Assembly: GCA_037447655.1 (NCBI GenBank)
Contig: JBBHKE010003105.1
Coordinates: forward strand, 1-64,000
Source: Zygnema cylindricum
Taxonomy: Eukaryota > Streptophyta > Zygnematophyceae > Zygnematales > Zygnemataceae
Direction: 5' to 3'
DNA length: 64,000 bases
The notes beneath the pieces were generated by a model that saw only the letters and a list, made by a program, of their open reading frames with translations, made no database searches and was not told where the DNA came from. Position numbers and translations under genes: made by a program. This document shows positions 38,616 to 51,109 of the stretch, piece after piece (within the stretch, counting starts at the first letter, position 1; the number at the start of each line of letters is the position of its first letter).

Positions 38616-41143
38616 CTTGCGATGCTCGATGTACTAACGTGAACCGTCGGATCAGTTGCTTCCACCTACATTTGGTTTTTTCGGATTCGTATTCCCTTTT
38701 GTTTTTTTTTCCCATGTTATCTAAGATGGTCTACCATAGTGCTTTCTTGTTAGAATCTTATTAGTTATTATAAAAAGTATATGGGAACGAAAAACGAAAG
38801 GCAAAACTATCAGGAAAAACAGTGCGAACGAAACTATACAGTGAATAGCAATTTGTGTTAATAACAGTAATTCGGCACCCTTAATTTTGACCCTCGACCC
38901 TAAACTATATTTAATCATTCTATTTTTCCCTTCGCAAAAAAATAGGAACTGTTTTTCTAGTGTCAATTACTCTAATTTGGACTGTTTTTAAATTTTGTAG
39001 TGTATGAAAGGTGTCGATCCGCACTAAAAAATCTCGTTATTTCGTACATACAAAAAAAGCGCCAGGTAACAATGTCGACACAAGAAAGTGAGAGCATTAA
39101 TACGAGAAAATATGCTCATATTTGATTTTTAGTAATAAAGACGTGGGGAAACCGTGTGGACGTGTTCTCATATGTTCAAACGTCACTATGTGAACACAAA
39201 CTATATCGGCTACAATATGAATGTGTATCCAAATTACTGAAATTAGTATTAGATGTATAAGTTAGCGTTAATTTTTGTTCACACTACGCCCTGAACCCGA
39301 AATAGAATCACCAACACTATGTTTTTCTTTACTCTAATAATTTCGTTACACTAAATGATTTACGGTGTAGCACTCAATTAGGGTAAGCCAACAAAAGACA
39401 TGGAAAGGCACAACAAGCACAAAAGCAAAAGCAAAGTGGCGTACCCAAGTCAAAAATCACCTGAAGAAATGTCAACACAACTAAAGAACATCTAGAACAA
39501 CTAAAAATAAAAGCAACCACCTTCCCTCAGCTCAGCCAAGCACGATGAGAGACGTCTAGAACAAGACGATGTCCCATAATAGCACAAGCAGATCAAAGGA
39601 TGATATAAGCTTGTACCCAATGTAAAGCCACGAAGAAACACTAAAAGAAAAAAGTACGGTAAGAAGCTACCCAAATATACTTCGATTGTTTGTTTAATAA
39701 AAAATTGATGCAAGTACCATTGAAACGGACATATTGCCGACAGCCTCTTTTATGTCCTTCCTCGAACAGCAACCTAAGGAATATTAAAACATCCCAATTT
39801 TATAATTCAGTCCCGTTGTCTGATACGATCAAGAAAAAGGGTTAAAAGGGCTAGTGCCTACTGAAGAAATTTGTATTTGTTAAACATTTCATCTTCAATT
39901 GCAATCAACATTTTATTTTACTTTACCACTTTGAGATTTTAGTAATTAGGGTGTGAAATGGATATTAACGTCTTGTACAGAGACACACCACATCAACGAA
40001 GAAAAACATGTGCACCACGACCCTTATCGAAATTTTTCAAGCACAAGTTGAATGTGCTAACACAATGCATATAGGAAGTAATTGAGAACAATTATCAAGA
40101 CTATATATTGTCACCTAGTAAAATAAGCATACCATAAACAAACCTCCCCTATGATTTGCATATTTTATCGAGTAGCAAAAAAGTTGTTTTTGCACATTAA
40201 ATCTATGATTTGAAAATAAAAAAAACCATCGCTGAGACAAGCACAATGCAGAAACAATCTTTATAAATTAAAAACTCAAGTCTGTCAAAGACAATTGATG
40301 AACTTTAAGACTCTCAAATTCCCCATTACGGAAACTCTAAACTGAGACCGTTATTATTCTGTTGGAAGAGGTGCCTCAATGAGAGTCACTTATATTTTTT
40401 CTGTTTTCGAACAAAACTACCGCATTGACCCAATAATGTTTTTTTTTTCATTTTGTCGATGGTTTTAGTTGCTTTTTTTTTCTTCCCTGTCTCCTTTTTT
40501 AACATCAAAGAAAACCATCCAAAAAAGGTTAAAAACCACACTGTTGATCCCAAATGACCGTTTTTTCCCTCGCCTCCGTCAAAAAAAAGGATAAAAGAAA
40601 AAGGAAAAAAGAAAAAGGCGAAAAAAAAAAGGAAAAAAGAAGGGAAAGGAAGGGGCACGACCTAGACTACAAAAGGAAAAAGACAAATCCCTAAGACTAT
40701 TTAATCTCCTTCTTCTAAAATGGTGCTAACACTTTCCAAACTCTGATTTTTTAACGTGGTACTATTGTTCCTGTCCTCCGGTCGAAGAAATAAATATTAA
40801 CAGAAATAAAACCAGATACAGTTTAAGAATCGAGAAAAACCCTTCTCCTCTGCTTCTCTCTCTCTCTCTCTCCCTCTCTCTCTCTCGCTCTATCTCTCTC
40901 TCTTCCCTCATTCCCATCCGAGTCTCTTGCTCTCTCTCTGTCTCTCCCTCTCTCTCTCCCACGCCCTCCATATCTCTCCCTCTCCCTCCCTTCCCCTCTC
41001 TCTCTCTCTTTCTTAAGCCCGAACCAGAACCTTATTCTTCCGTTTTTTTTTGAACCCTATTCGAAGCTCCCAATCTTCATTGCATCATGTCTCCCTCCCC
41101 CCATCCCTCCCCCCCCTCTCTCTCTCTCTCCCTCTCAACAGTA
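38616..41143. other. Intergenic block with dispersed-repeat remnants
   Basis: 38700-38850 carries GAACGAAAAACGAAAGGC and an ATGGTCTACCAT palindrome resembling the short-element family at 58.6-60.3 kb. 38838-39372 is a degenerate TIR-type element ending GATTTACGGTGTA. 40850-41020 is a CT-rich tract. No protein-coding gene is supported. Confidence 0.45.
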
Positions 41144-41430
41144 CTCTTCCCTTTTTCTGCAACCCTAATCCGAGCTCCAAACCTTCATCTTCATCACCAC
41201 ATTGGCCATCAGTTTGCCCTCTCCCTCCCTCCCCCTCCTTCCCTCTCCTCCTCTCCCTCCACCCTCTCCCTCTCCTCTCTTCCCTCTTTCCCCAACCCTA
41301 CTCCGAGCTCCCGACCTTCATCTTCATCGCCACATTGGCCATCAATTTGCCCTCTCCCTCCCTCCCCCTCCCTCCCTCCCCTCCTTTCCCTCCACCCTCT
41401 CCATCTCCTATCTTCCCTCTTTCTCCAACC
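41144..41430. repeat. 133-bp tandem repeat copying the 3' end of the WrbA-like gene
   Basis: The block CCGAGCTCC...CTTCATCTTCATC followed by a CCCTCT tract recurs at offsets of exactly 133 bp (about 41165, 41298 and the real gene end at 41431). On the minus strand the copies read as the last residues of the quinone reductase (VAMKMK, GSSE) and, in the middle copy, its stop. The terminal coding segment has thus been duplicated twice downstream of the gene. Confidence 0.9.
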
Positions 41431-44400
41431 CTACTCCGAGCTCCCAATCTTCATCTTCATCGCCACATCAGCCATCAGCTTCCCCTGATGTGACGCCAAA
41501 TCTAGTTCCAGATCCAACGGCATCCGTGTGCCGTCCCCGGCAAAAGTTCCCGCTCCGTACGGAGATCCTCCGTGGACGTCCATACTAAATACTTTTTGGA
41601 AAGTGTATCCCACGGGAACGAAGAGCATCCCGTGGTGGGCCAATTGGGAGATGGCGGTCAGTCTGTGAAGAAGTGGAGGAAGGTTTTTTAGGGGTTTTGA
41701 AGGGTTTTTAAAGGATTTTTCTAAGGTGTATTTCAGGATTATTTAGGGTTTTTTAGGGTAGTTTTAGAAATATGGGTTGATTCAGGGTTGTTTTAGAGTT
41801 TTTTTAGGGTTGTTTAAGGGTTGTTTTAGGGTTTCTGCAGAGTTTTTTGACAGTATTTTTAAAGTTTTGGGGTTTTCAGGGTGTTTTAGGCTTCTTCATG
41901 TTTTTTAGAGTTATTTCGGGTTTCTTGGCTACTTTAATTTGTACACGTGGAAAAACATGCAAAACGTTCTGCAGGACTAATGTTCATAAAATGATGTGAA
42001 TTGTTATTAGCGTTGATAACACTAATTTGGCGCCAGTCTGTTTTTGACCTCTGACCACAAAATAGTGTTAAAAATTCTAATTGTTCTTTTTATTAACGCA
42101 AATCCTTCAAATGGTTCAAAAACAGCTAACCACGTGTTTCAAAAACTGAACCAGAAATTAGAAACACTAATATAAACCATAAGCTAAAAATTCTTTACTC
42201 TAATAACGATTCAAGGTGTAGCTTATGTAAATCTGTAACCTTTCGATAATAACGTCAATGTCCCAACAAGCCAATTCATTCTTTTTCTTATTTCTAAACC
42301 CAAGTTTGGAGCATGATTCAGTCTTAAAAATGTTTAAAGCAAAGAGCATAGAATGCAGAATATTGAAGACATTGTTTTTCAATTAAGGACACCTTTTTCT
42401 CTATCTAAAAGTACGAAGTGAAAATAGAGATGAAAATGCTTCAGTTTACAGACGTGAACAAATCTATATACAAGGAAGTAGTGAAAACAAGGATGAAAAT
42501 GTTTCTGTTTACAGACAGGTGGCAACGGGAAAATCCTGTTGATGACATAAACACAAAATACCATGGTACAACCACAATCTACCTCAGAAACTCAGGAATT
42601 GTTCAAAAAAAAATCCCAGAAACCATCAAAGGAACTGATCCGAAATCGACAAAGGATACAGAAAACTCAGAGAAAACTTGTGACATATGAAGTCATGTAA
42701 ACTCTAACCTCCCACGTCTAGACAATGCTTCTGATTTTCTAAAGAAGGAGAAATGAGATTACACTAAACCAAAACAAAGAGTGTTCTTTTGTGTGGAACG
42801 ACAAACAGAAAATATGAATTAAGTGAGCAAAACCACATGTAGTTAAAGAACCAAACTTTGAGAAAAAAAAATCAAATTTGAAAAAATCAGAAAATCAACT
42901 TCGAGACAGACAAAAAACAAACTTCGAGAAGGACAAAAAAAACTAACTTCGGAAAACGAAAAAAATCCAACGTCGAGAAAGACAAAAAAATCAAACTTCG
43001 AGAAAGAAGAAAAGACGGACTTCGAGAAAATATTTGTGTTTACTCACGCGGTTGTTTCCTGGCCTCCTCCTTGTGTGCCCGTGCTGAAAAAGAAACCGGC
43101 AGGTTTCCCTGCAAGAGCCTGTGACTGCCAAAGACTTCCAGTAGCATCAAAAAATGCTTTCATTTGTGCACACATCATTCCAAAGCGAGTCGGGATTCCA
43201 AACAAAACAGCATCAGCGTCAACTAGTTCTTTTGGCTCAATAACAGGAATATGGGCCGGTTTCGGAGGAGCACCCATTTTTGTAAGAACAGTTTCAGGGA
43301 GAGTTTCAGGAACCTGCAAATAGATCCAAAAACAAGGTCAAAATAGTGAAAGAACAATCTCTAATTACAAACGGTGAAACAGTTCGATTTAGCTGGAATG
43401 AATCCGAGATATTCTTTTGTACAATCGTGAAGTATTCATGTGTAGCTTGGTAATAGATACAAAAATTAGGTGGGAAACAGTTCTGAACAAAGAACATCAA
43501 AGCTGTCGACTAGAACTATCGTGGATCTAACTAACATCGTTCTAATCTTTTCTTAGTAACTAATCCAAAACAATTGTCATGAACACTTGTGAACTAAGAA
43601 TATCAAAGCTGTTCATTAGTACAAGTGGATGCAAACTTAACATCACCTTTTCGTCGTACCTAGCAATCATTAATGTGTGAACTGTTTCGGTGAAGACGTT
43701 TACTGGACACGAATTAGTGTGGAATATTCTTACAAATAGTGTGGAACATCAGGATTATATAAGGATGAATAAGAAAATAAAATGAAGTTTGTATGACAAG
43801 AAAAAAGTTAGTGATAACAGCCGATCATGATTTTTATAACAAATTCATATGTTGTTTTCCAGCAAAACAAATAAAAATTCAATTGACACGCCATGAAGGC
43901 AGAAATGGGAACAACTTTCATGCCCATCACCATTCCTATCAATGACAATGAAACCTAATAAAAGGTGAATCACGATAACTCGGATAACCATTTATTATCA
44001 AAACATGTCAACAAGTGTACTACAACATTTTTGACGGAGTATTAATTCTTAATCCACAATATTAACAAACATTGGTTGGCTAAAGGCAAGGCATAGAAAT
44101 GGCATAATGCGTCACGAAGCAAAAAACATTACAATCTGAAGGCAAACACTGTTCATGGAAAAGAACATAGGTCCTCAGAGTTTAACCCTAAAAAATTTAG
44201 GGTCCGCATGAAATGATTTTGCTTTGTCCAAGATTTGACTTAGATCCTTAACCATAGTTCAACTATGCAAAAATAGCTGGAAACGCTAGATGTGGTATCC
44301 CTGTCCTATATGGGCATTATACTAAAAAAAACCATATAATGCCGCAATTGTACAAGATAACCACATATAGCGTTTTGAATTGTTTTCGCACATTTGAACT

Positions 44401-45942
44401 ATGGTCTTAACATAGGAAAAATCTTACCTGAAATAAGACTCCTTCTGCACCAGACACACTGTCCACTCCTTCCTTCACTTTTTCAGCGAGCTTTGCAACA
44501 TGTCCATACATGGAGTAGTACCTGGTCAAACAAAGTTTATCATTTGCAAATGGGTTACTCCTCCAACCAAAAATCACTAGGATTGAAAAATATTTCAACG
44601 ACACTTGTGTCAATTTTCGTTTTAGAGACTGCCAATCAAGAAGGTAAAAATCATACCTTTCCATCACAAACATCGGAATGATAATTCGACAAGTGTGCAC
44701 AGAGGAAAACGAATTCAAGGGCAAAAAAGAACATTAACGCTAATAGTAACACACGGCATAGTATCATGTTCACTGGCTTTTATAAAACAGAAACGTTTTA
44801 AACAATGATTTAATGTGACGAACGTACAAACGAGATAACCCTCCTTGTATCCTTTCCGAAAAGTGGAGCCAGTGTTGATATTTACACTAATCTTTGCAAA
44901 AAAGAGAAACTTAATAATTGCAAAGAGAAACTTAATCATTGTTCAAATGTGCAAAAACAATTAGAAATGTAACATTATGTAACGTATGATTACCCTGTAC
45001 CGAATGCATATTACATGAGCTTTCCGAGTGTAAAACACATTAGTACGGAGTTTCCACCTATTCTTGCACATTTGAACAATGGTCTTAACCATGAACATAA
45101 ATTTTCTCTTAAAAACTATGCGCTAATACGGGTGCGTAGGACCAAAAAGATCAATAGCAAAATAGGGCAAAAAGCAAATAGCTTACACTATATAAACTTT
45201 GACACTTGTGGAAGTTGTTTCTTCTGTTATATAAGTTTCTTCAGGAGCTGGTTTAGACGCAGGCCCTGGAGAGTACAGAGACAAAATAAAAATAAGCAAA
45301 AAATAATCGCATTTTTGAGCTATTCAGTCAGATATAACAGAAAAAAATAAATCAAAATGCTTTAAGATTCCCAAACGTAAAGGTCCAAAAACATGTCCTC
45401 GTCTGTGCACTGGATGGAGCTGGATAAGAAAAAGGACGAAAGAGAGTCAAAAATCAAAAGCCCAAAAAAAGCAAACTGGATAAACAAAAACGAAAACGAC
45501 CGGAAAATAAATAAAATTAAAACGCTCCACGATACCAAGCGAAAATTAGACATCAATGAGTGACAGAAGAGAGGAAGGAGGGATATTAAAAAAAATGTAA
45601 GAGCAGAAAAAAATGTAGGAGCAGAAAAAATGTAATTAAGAGCAATAAAAATGTCAGTGTACAATTAAAAGTACCTGCTTCAGAAATAGGCTTAGCTAAA
45701 GAAGCAGCTACTTCATAATCAGGATCCTTCTCCGAAACTTCTGCAGGAGCTTCATTGAGAGCTACTAGAGGAGCCTCAGTTGTCTTTATTTCGACTGCTT
45801 CTGAAACACTACTTGCACCAGCATTAGGATCAGTTGTAGGAACTAATCCATCTCCCACCGGCTCTTTGACGTCATCTTTTTTTGTCTCTTCACTTGTAGG
45901 AGCTTTCTTTTTACTCGGTACACACCCTCGTCCTTTTCCCAT
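41431..45942 (-). CDS. WrbA-type NAD(P)H:quinone oxidoreductase (flavodoxin-like)
   Basis: This is an FMN-dependent two-electron quinone reductase that lowers quinone-derived oxidative stress. Exons in order, 45942-45675, 45265-45187, 44521-44428, 43313-43048 and 41662-41431, have GT/AG borders and closing phases, giving 312 residues. Residues 1-110 are a leader starting MGKGRGCVPSKKK. Its Gly2 and Cys7 fit N-myristoylation and palmitoylation, suggesting a membrane-attached form as in plant homologs. The flavodoxin domain (about 111-305) shows YYSMYGHVAKLAEKV (phosphate loop), FGIPTRFGMMCAQMKAFFD, LAGKPAGFF, STGTQGGGQETT and LAHHGMLFVPVGY, then GGSPYGAGTFAGDG. The start is the ATG of the MGKG leader; an in-frame ATG 45 bases upstream is less likely. 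Introns hold a TIR element (41990-42218) and a family B remnant. The terminal exon overlaps a tandem array. Confidence 0.95.
41690..41905. repeat. Degenerate telomere-like TTTAGGG tract in the last WrbA intron
   Basis: Repeated TTTTAGGGTTGTTTTAGGG with irregular spacers, on the plus strand. It lies 30 bases from the last exon's acceptor and reads as CCCTAAA pyrimidine-containing sequence in the transcript. Confidence 0.5.
41990..42218. mobile_element. Diverged TIR element in a WrbA intron
   Basis: The left end GATGTGAATTGTTATTAGCG and right end CTAATAACGATTCAAGGTG-TA are degenerate forms of the CACCGTGAATCGTTATTAG terminus. The interior is CACTAATTTGGCGCC-like and non-coding. Confidence 0.6.
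44620..44755. mobile_element. Partial family B MITE in a WrbA intron
   Basis: GACTGCCAATCAAGAAGGTA, GACAAGTGTGCACAGAGG and ACATTAACGCTAATAGTAAC match the right half of the fold-back MITEs at 9243 and 35563. The left half is lost. Confidence 0.55.
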
Positions 45943-46773
45943 GGTTACACACCTTGTACTTCCTTCAAGACCTAAAAATGGTTCCAAGTTCCCTTCAGCA
46001 GTTTTTAGGTTTCGTTAAAGAGCTGGAGTAGTTTACTCTCTTCCTATCAACTTTTTTTGCTGCTGAAACGTCTCTCCGGTATTTTCGTAAATTCCCGCTT
46101 ACAAAGTTACAAGCAGGACTGCTTACAAGCTCTTTTCATTAGAATCAATACTTCGCAGCTTACGAAACATATGGCATCGGGCTTTTATTTTACTTAGCAG
46201 AGTACGTTTCCTTTGTTATTTTGTGCTTGAAGTGAAATAGGTGAATGGCACAGACAACTTGCATATGTTTCACACTTTCTGATGCACTGCTTACGACACG
46301 AACTATATTTAGAATCAGTACATTTTTTCAATGTAAATTTGCGGTTTGATAGCGAATTTTATTAAAAGAGTACTGTTTCTGGCTTAGTTTATGTTGGTGG
46401 AATCTTTAATTGCTATGTTTGCTCCTCTTTTTGCCACTGTGCTTACGACACGTATGATATTTAGAATCAAAACACTTCTGTAACTAGAAATCTGATTTTC
46501 ATTAGTTAGCTGAAATAGCGAGTACTTCTTCTAAAATTATTTCTGCTGATGATTGTTGCAGCAGCTTCCGGAGCTGTGGCTGTCAGACATGCGAACCGTA
46601 CATCAATGATTTGCTTCCAAAGCTTACGTTATCGCTACCATTGTGACGTAAACAGAAAATCTGTACAGTGCAGAGCACTGCCCATCACTGTTAGGGCAGT
46701 TTTTCATTACCGACATTTTGAATCTATTTCACTGTCGTGACCTAAAACTTAAGGGTTTGCCTAATAAGTTAGG
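45943..46773. promoter_or_regulatory. Upstream region of the WrbA-like gene
   Basis: This presumed promoter area contains a direct repeat of about 150 bp period with GCTTACGACACG and ATATTTAGAATCA (near 46287 and 46439). A third, weaker copy lies near 46129. I see no recognisable gene or clear TATA box. Confidence 0.35.
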
Positions 46774-47135
46774 TAGTGTTGGGTATCGAAGACCTATTGC
46801 CGATATTCGATATATATCGAATTTTAGGTGTCCGATAATCGATATATCGAATCCATGTACCTAGACGCTAAATATCTGGATATTTACGCGATTATATATA
46901 TATATATTTTTTTTTTTTCCATTTTTTTTTTCACCCCCCATCCCCCCCCCCCCCCCCCCCATATATCCGTACGATTTTCCGTACTTGAACTGTACGGACA
47001 CACATTTTTTGCGATATATATCGCGATGATTTATGTTGGTCCCGGTATGATATATCGAGGTATCTGCTCGATCGATATTCGATATATCGAATATCGACAT
47101 TATCGCGATATGAATTTACCCGATACCCAACACTA
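46774..47135. mobile_element. hAT-like element with perfect 8-bp target duplication
   Basis: The terminal repeats AGTGTTGGGTATCG and CGATACCCAACACT bound 362 bp. Flanks are AAGTTAGG on the left (46766-46773) and AAGTTAGG on the right (47136-47143). It carries the internal C run (46934-46960) and CGATATATCG palindromes of the family, in the opposite orientation to 29830-30221. Confidence 0.92.
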
Positions 47136-47452
47136 AAGTTAGGACGCTTTCGGTATACCCAACAGCCGAACAGGTTCGCAGTGGAATCCGCTCCAAGAGT
47201 TTATCACTTTAGTTCAAGGGAGTGTTATTTCGACCGAAAATTCTGTTAATATCACTCTTTAGTAAGTGGCCCATAGGGATCCACGGTTCAAACGGTCTAC
47301 TGTACTGTAGTTTTTGTATTAAGTAGGGAATTGTAGTTTTTGTATTAAGTAGGGAATTGATCATGTCAGTGACTGTTTTGGTTGCGCACAGTCAATTACG
47401 TCATTTTGTCAAAAATGGTACGTTCGAAGTGCACATTGGTACAAGTAAAGTA

Positions 47453-47993
47453 CACCGCCAATCGTTATTAGCGTTGTGTACGCTAATTCCGTCCCGCTTT
47501 TTTTTTATTTTATTCTCCATTAGCGTAGTTCATTCTATTTTTTTCTTTATTCTATTTAGGGTAATTTTCAGTACGTTGTCACTTAAATAGAGTGGTGTAC
47601 GGTCAATGTCAGACCGTACATAAATGTACCTTTTTAAGTTAAAAAGTACAATAAATTAGTTTTAGTAACCGTGGACGCATGAGAATGTGCGTTCTAAAAA
47701 GGAAAAAATTCCAGGTCGTAAAAAAATCCCGCTCGCACATATTCGGCCGACAGCCGCGTTTCGACCGTGTGAATGTACGATTTATGTACGATTTGTCAGA
47801 ATTTGTACGGAGGCCTATATTAGTGTAAGCATGTTTGCGACCGACATTTTTTTTTTCAAAGATCCAAATTACCATAACCAAACAATTAGAATGTATGATT
47901 TTTTCCAAAATTATCAAATTCTTAAATAGCGTACACCACGGTAATTATTTTTATACGCTAAAAAAACTTACACGCTAATAACGATTGGCGGTG
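47453..47993. mobile_element. TA-inserted TIR element, family D, copy two (541 bp)
   Basis: It sits in the left arm of the palindromic element. The intact right arm provides the empty site: GTAAAGTACCGTTGAG (complement near 49666) becomes GTAAAG-TA-element-TA-CCGTTGAG. This demonstrates a two-base TA duplication and fixes the termini as CACCGCC...GGCGGTG. Confidence 0.93.
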
Positions 47994-48182
47994 TACCGTT
48001 GAGTCTAAATTTGACGGTCAATCGGTTGGACAGCTTTGACTTTCAAAATATTGTTCAACCGCTTAAACTTTTGCCGCGCTTGCGAACGTCGACCGTCATA
48101 AAAAAATTAGCAATTCACACAGCCGGCAGACGTTTACGGTAACAAAACTGCGGCAACCACATGTGTACGTGAGCTCCACGGT

Positions 48183-48985
48183 GCATAGTTCAAAAGTAGG
48201 TGAAACTAGGCCCATACAATATCCGCCACGTGTCATCCGATGTGGCGATGACCACAAACCGCTGAAATCCTCTTCCGTGATCTCGGCGTTAATTCCGGCC
48301 GTCCGATTAAATTCATATTTAATCGTAGCCGTAATAAATTCATGTGCGGTATTCTTTTCTTTAAAGAAACAAATGCGCGGTATTGCTTTCTTATCCGTAC
48401 CGCAATCCGTACTTTTACAATTATGGATCTATGTCTCCCATAAACAGTTATAGTTAAATGAATTTTCCTACTTGATAATATTTAATTAAATATCAAACCT
48501 TATATTACGTAACACTCGATAAAGACTTAACGGCAAAGGCTACCGGCTTCCGGCTGTATGCCGGCTGGTAGGTACCAGGATCAAATCCTGTAGCCGGCAC
48601 TTTCCTTTTAGTAAATAAACCCCTAACTAATATATAATCCCCGAAAACTTCTGGATAGCCTAGGTAGCCATGGCTCTAGCTCCCTCTCCAATTTCTCAGT
48701 GATTGCGACAAGTTTGAGAGTTGGAGAGAGAAGTTAGAGGTAGACTGCCTCGGCTTTTTTCTATATTTCTATTTAGACCTAGAAAATACTTTAAATGGAC
48801 ATTTAATTTCTACATGTTTCACCTCGCGAGGTGATTTTATATAAAGTTTGAAGATGAGCAGGAAGAACGCGAAAGTGGGAGTTAAAGTTTGAAGGTAACG
48901 CAACTTGTATAGTGGTAATTTCAATTTTTTGGTACGGCTGCGTGTTTTCTCATTTTTTTCCAAGTTATAGAGGAAAACGATTGAA
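48183..48985. mobile_element. About 800-bp insertion in the palindromic element's left arm, type unknown
   Basis: The right arm lacks this stretch: GAGCTCCACGGTG continues there directly to GAGAGCACGTTGG. The insertion starts CATAGTTCAAAAGTAGGTGA, a motif also seen at 35819. It contains a small tRNA-like fold at 48559-48599. No clear terminal repeats or target duplication were found. Confidence 0.5.
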
Positions 48986-49790
48986 AATAACTTTAGCACA
49001 TGGAAAGTGCCCTTACCTGCAAAATTATAATCTAGTCGTCTAAGCATTACATTGAACTTAGACCCAAATTGAAACGAAACCTCTTTAAACTGAAGATCTG
49101 TAAGGAATGTCTGTAAGGAATGTACAGAAATATTAAAACGCACGAAACGAAATAAACTTTGTACACTATTATAAAACGAACCAGCTTAAAAGTATCAATT
49201 GAAATTAAATGAAAAAAATGCGCATCGTCACGCGCGACGAAATCGAGCCACACTATATATGAATCAACATTCTTACATTGACAACGAAATTTCGTTTCGT
49301 GCGTTTTAATATTTCCGTACATGACTTACCGTACTTTAGTTTAAACTTTAAAGAGGTTTAGTTTCAGTTTGCGTCCAAGTTCAATGTAACCCTTAGACGA
49401 CTAAATTTCAATTTTGCGGGTAAGTGAATATCCAACGTGCTCTCACCGTGGAGCTCACGTAACGACTAAAAGTGACGATTTGCAACACTTTTATTTACAT
49501 GTGGTTGCTGCAGTTTTGTTACCGTAAACGCCTGTGGCCGTGTGAATTGCTAAGTTTTTTATGACGGTCGACGTTCGCAAGCGCGACAAAAGTTTAAGCG
49601 GTTGAAACAATATTTTAAAAGTCAAAGCTGTCCAACCGATTGACCGTCAAATTTAGACTCAACGGTACTTTACTTGTACCAATGTGTACTTCGACCATTT
49701 GAAGTACCATTTTTGACAAAATGACGTAAGTGACTGTGCGCAACCAAAACAAACAATCACTGCCATGATCAATTCCCATTAAGTATTAAC

Positions 49791-50215
49791 ACTTAAGACA
49801 AATGCCAACTGTCCATTTCTGACCGAGAGCAATTCATTAGCCGAATAAGTTAACGGACTTGTTCCTCCTCGAACAAGAAATTCAGCCAATAGGATTGTGT
49901 TATTTGAACCATTATTCCATACGACAAACTTAACGACGTTCACTCCGTTAACCCCACATTTGTATTTACAATGGACATTAATAAATAATAATACCTTATA
50001 GTGACGCCGTGACCGTACATCCTAGGCTATGACCCATAAATCGTACAACCTATGTAAACAAAATACATTACACCAAAGATGGTAAACTGCACTGTACTGA
50101 TTCAATGTTCTTTTGCTCCTTCCCAACCGAGGATCTGATGATAACTTGAAGATCGGCATATCGATTTGCCACCGTGAATCGCTATTAGTGCTAACACTCA
50201 TTGCGATACATGGTG
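49791..50215. other. Spacer with a minimal TIR-like unit
   Basis: There is no gene. At 50170-50216 CACCGTGAATCGCTATTAG is followed within 25 bases by CATTGCGATACATGGTG, like a TIR element reduced to little more than its two ends. Confidence 0.4.
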
Positions 50216-50751
50216 TTGTGTTCGTACTGGTCGATATTCATCGATTGATATTATGATTATACAAACAAAAAAATTGAACCTCGTCCAATTCTCCTTATCG
50301 GCTCTATTGATTAATGCCAATTTTCAATTTGAACCCCATTTATTGCAAACAACTATTCATCATAAATTATTGTCAGCAATTTCTTGGCCACCAATAGTTA
50401 TTATAAAGAAACAAGTGTTTTTTTCCATGAGATATTGTCTTATACAAACATGGAAGTTGCTGTACGATAAGCAAAAGTACATTCAAAGATAGTTTTTCCA
50501 GAACTTCTTTGAATTTTCTATCTCCTTCACCTATGCCTTGTTGGATGAGTGCAACTAAACAAAAGGGCATTCAAGTAAAGTAAAAAAATTAAAAATGCTC
50601 TTTTCACAATTTTTGCTCAACGTCACTATTTAATTTACGACTCTCTTTCTAAAATACTATTTCAAAAGGACAATCTTTTTAAATCATATTTCAGGAGGTT
50701 GGACTTTTTGACAATCTTACGTTCTGGAACCATCTACCGTTAGAATAGACA

Positions 50752-50842
50752 CCCTAAAAAACCCTAGAAAACCCGGAAAAACCCGAAAAACACAAAAAAA
50801 AACCCTAAAAAACCCCCAATACCCTTAAAAACCCTGAAAAAA
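50752..50842. repeat. CCCTAAA/AAACCC telomere-like tract
   Basis: ACCCTAAAAAACCCTAGAAA and AACCCGGAAAAACCCG-type units over about 90 bases. The composition matches 4133-4262. Confidence 0.5.
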
Positions 50843-51109
50843 AACAGGCTTGCAATGAACTTCAATACTGGTAGTACAAAAAAGTTTCCATGAGTCGTTG
50901 TAAGCCCCAAGAAGTTCATAGTTTTACTTATTTAACTCATAAAAACTTTAATAACTGTTGTTACAATGTAGTTAGCGCTTTGGAGATAATAAAATACGAG
51001 TACACTAACAACTTTAAAACAAATAAAATCATGCGGAATCACCTCTCTCCTAACCATATTACACTTAGAAATTATAACGAATGCAAATTATTTTAACAAA
51101 CTTCGAAAC

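Larger units (their letters stand above)
47346..49790. mobile_element. Large palindromic (fold-back) element with two insertions in its left arm
   Basis: The left arm begins GGGAATTGATCATGTCAGTG, and the right arm ends with its complement near 49785. Matching continues through GACGGTCAATCGGTTGGACA (48012), GTCGACCGTCAT and GAGCTCCACGGTG (to 48182). It then runs through an inner inverted repeat (49030-49160 against 49280-49425) around a loop of about 120 bp. Removing the insertions at 47453-47993 and about 48183-48985 leaves two arms of similar length and order. No transposase or other domain is visible. Fragments are at 32908-32995 and 34507-35562. Confidence 0.8.
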
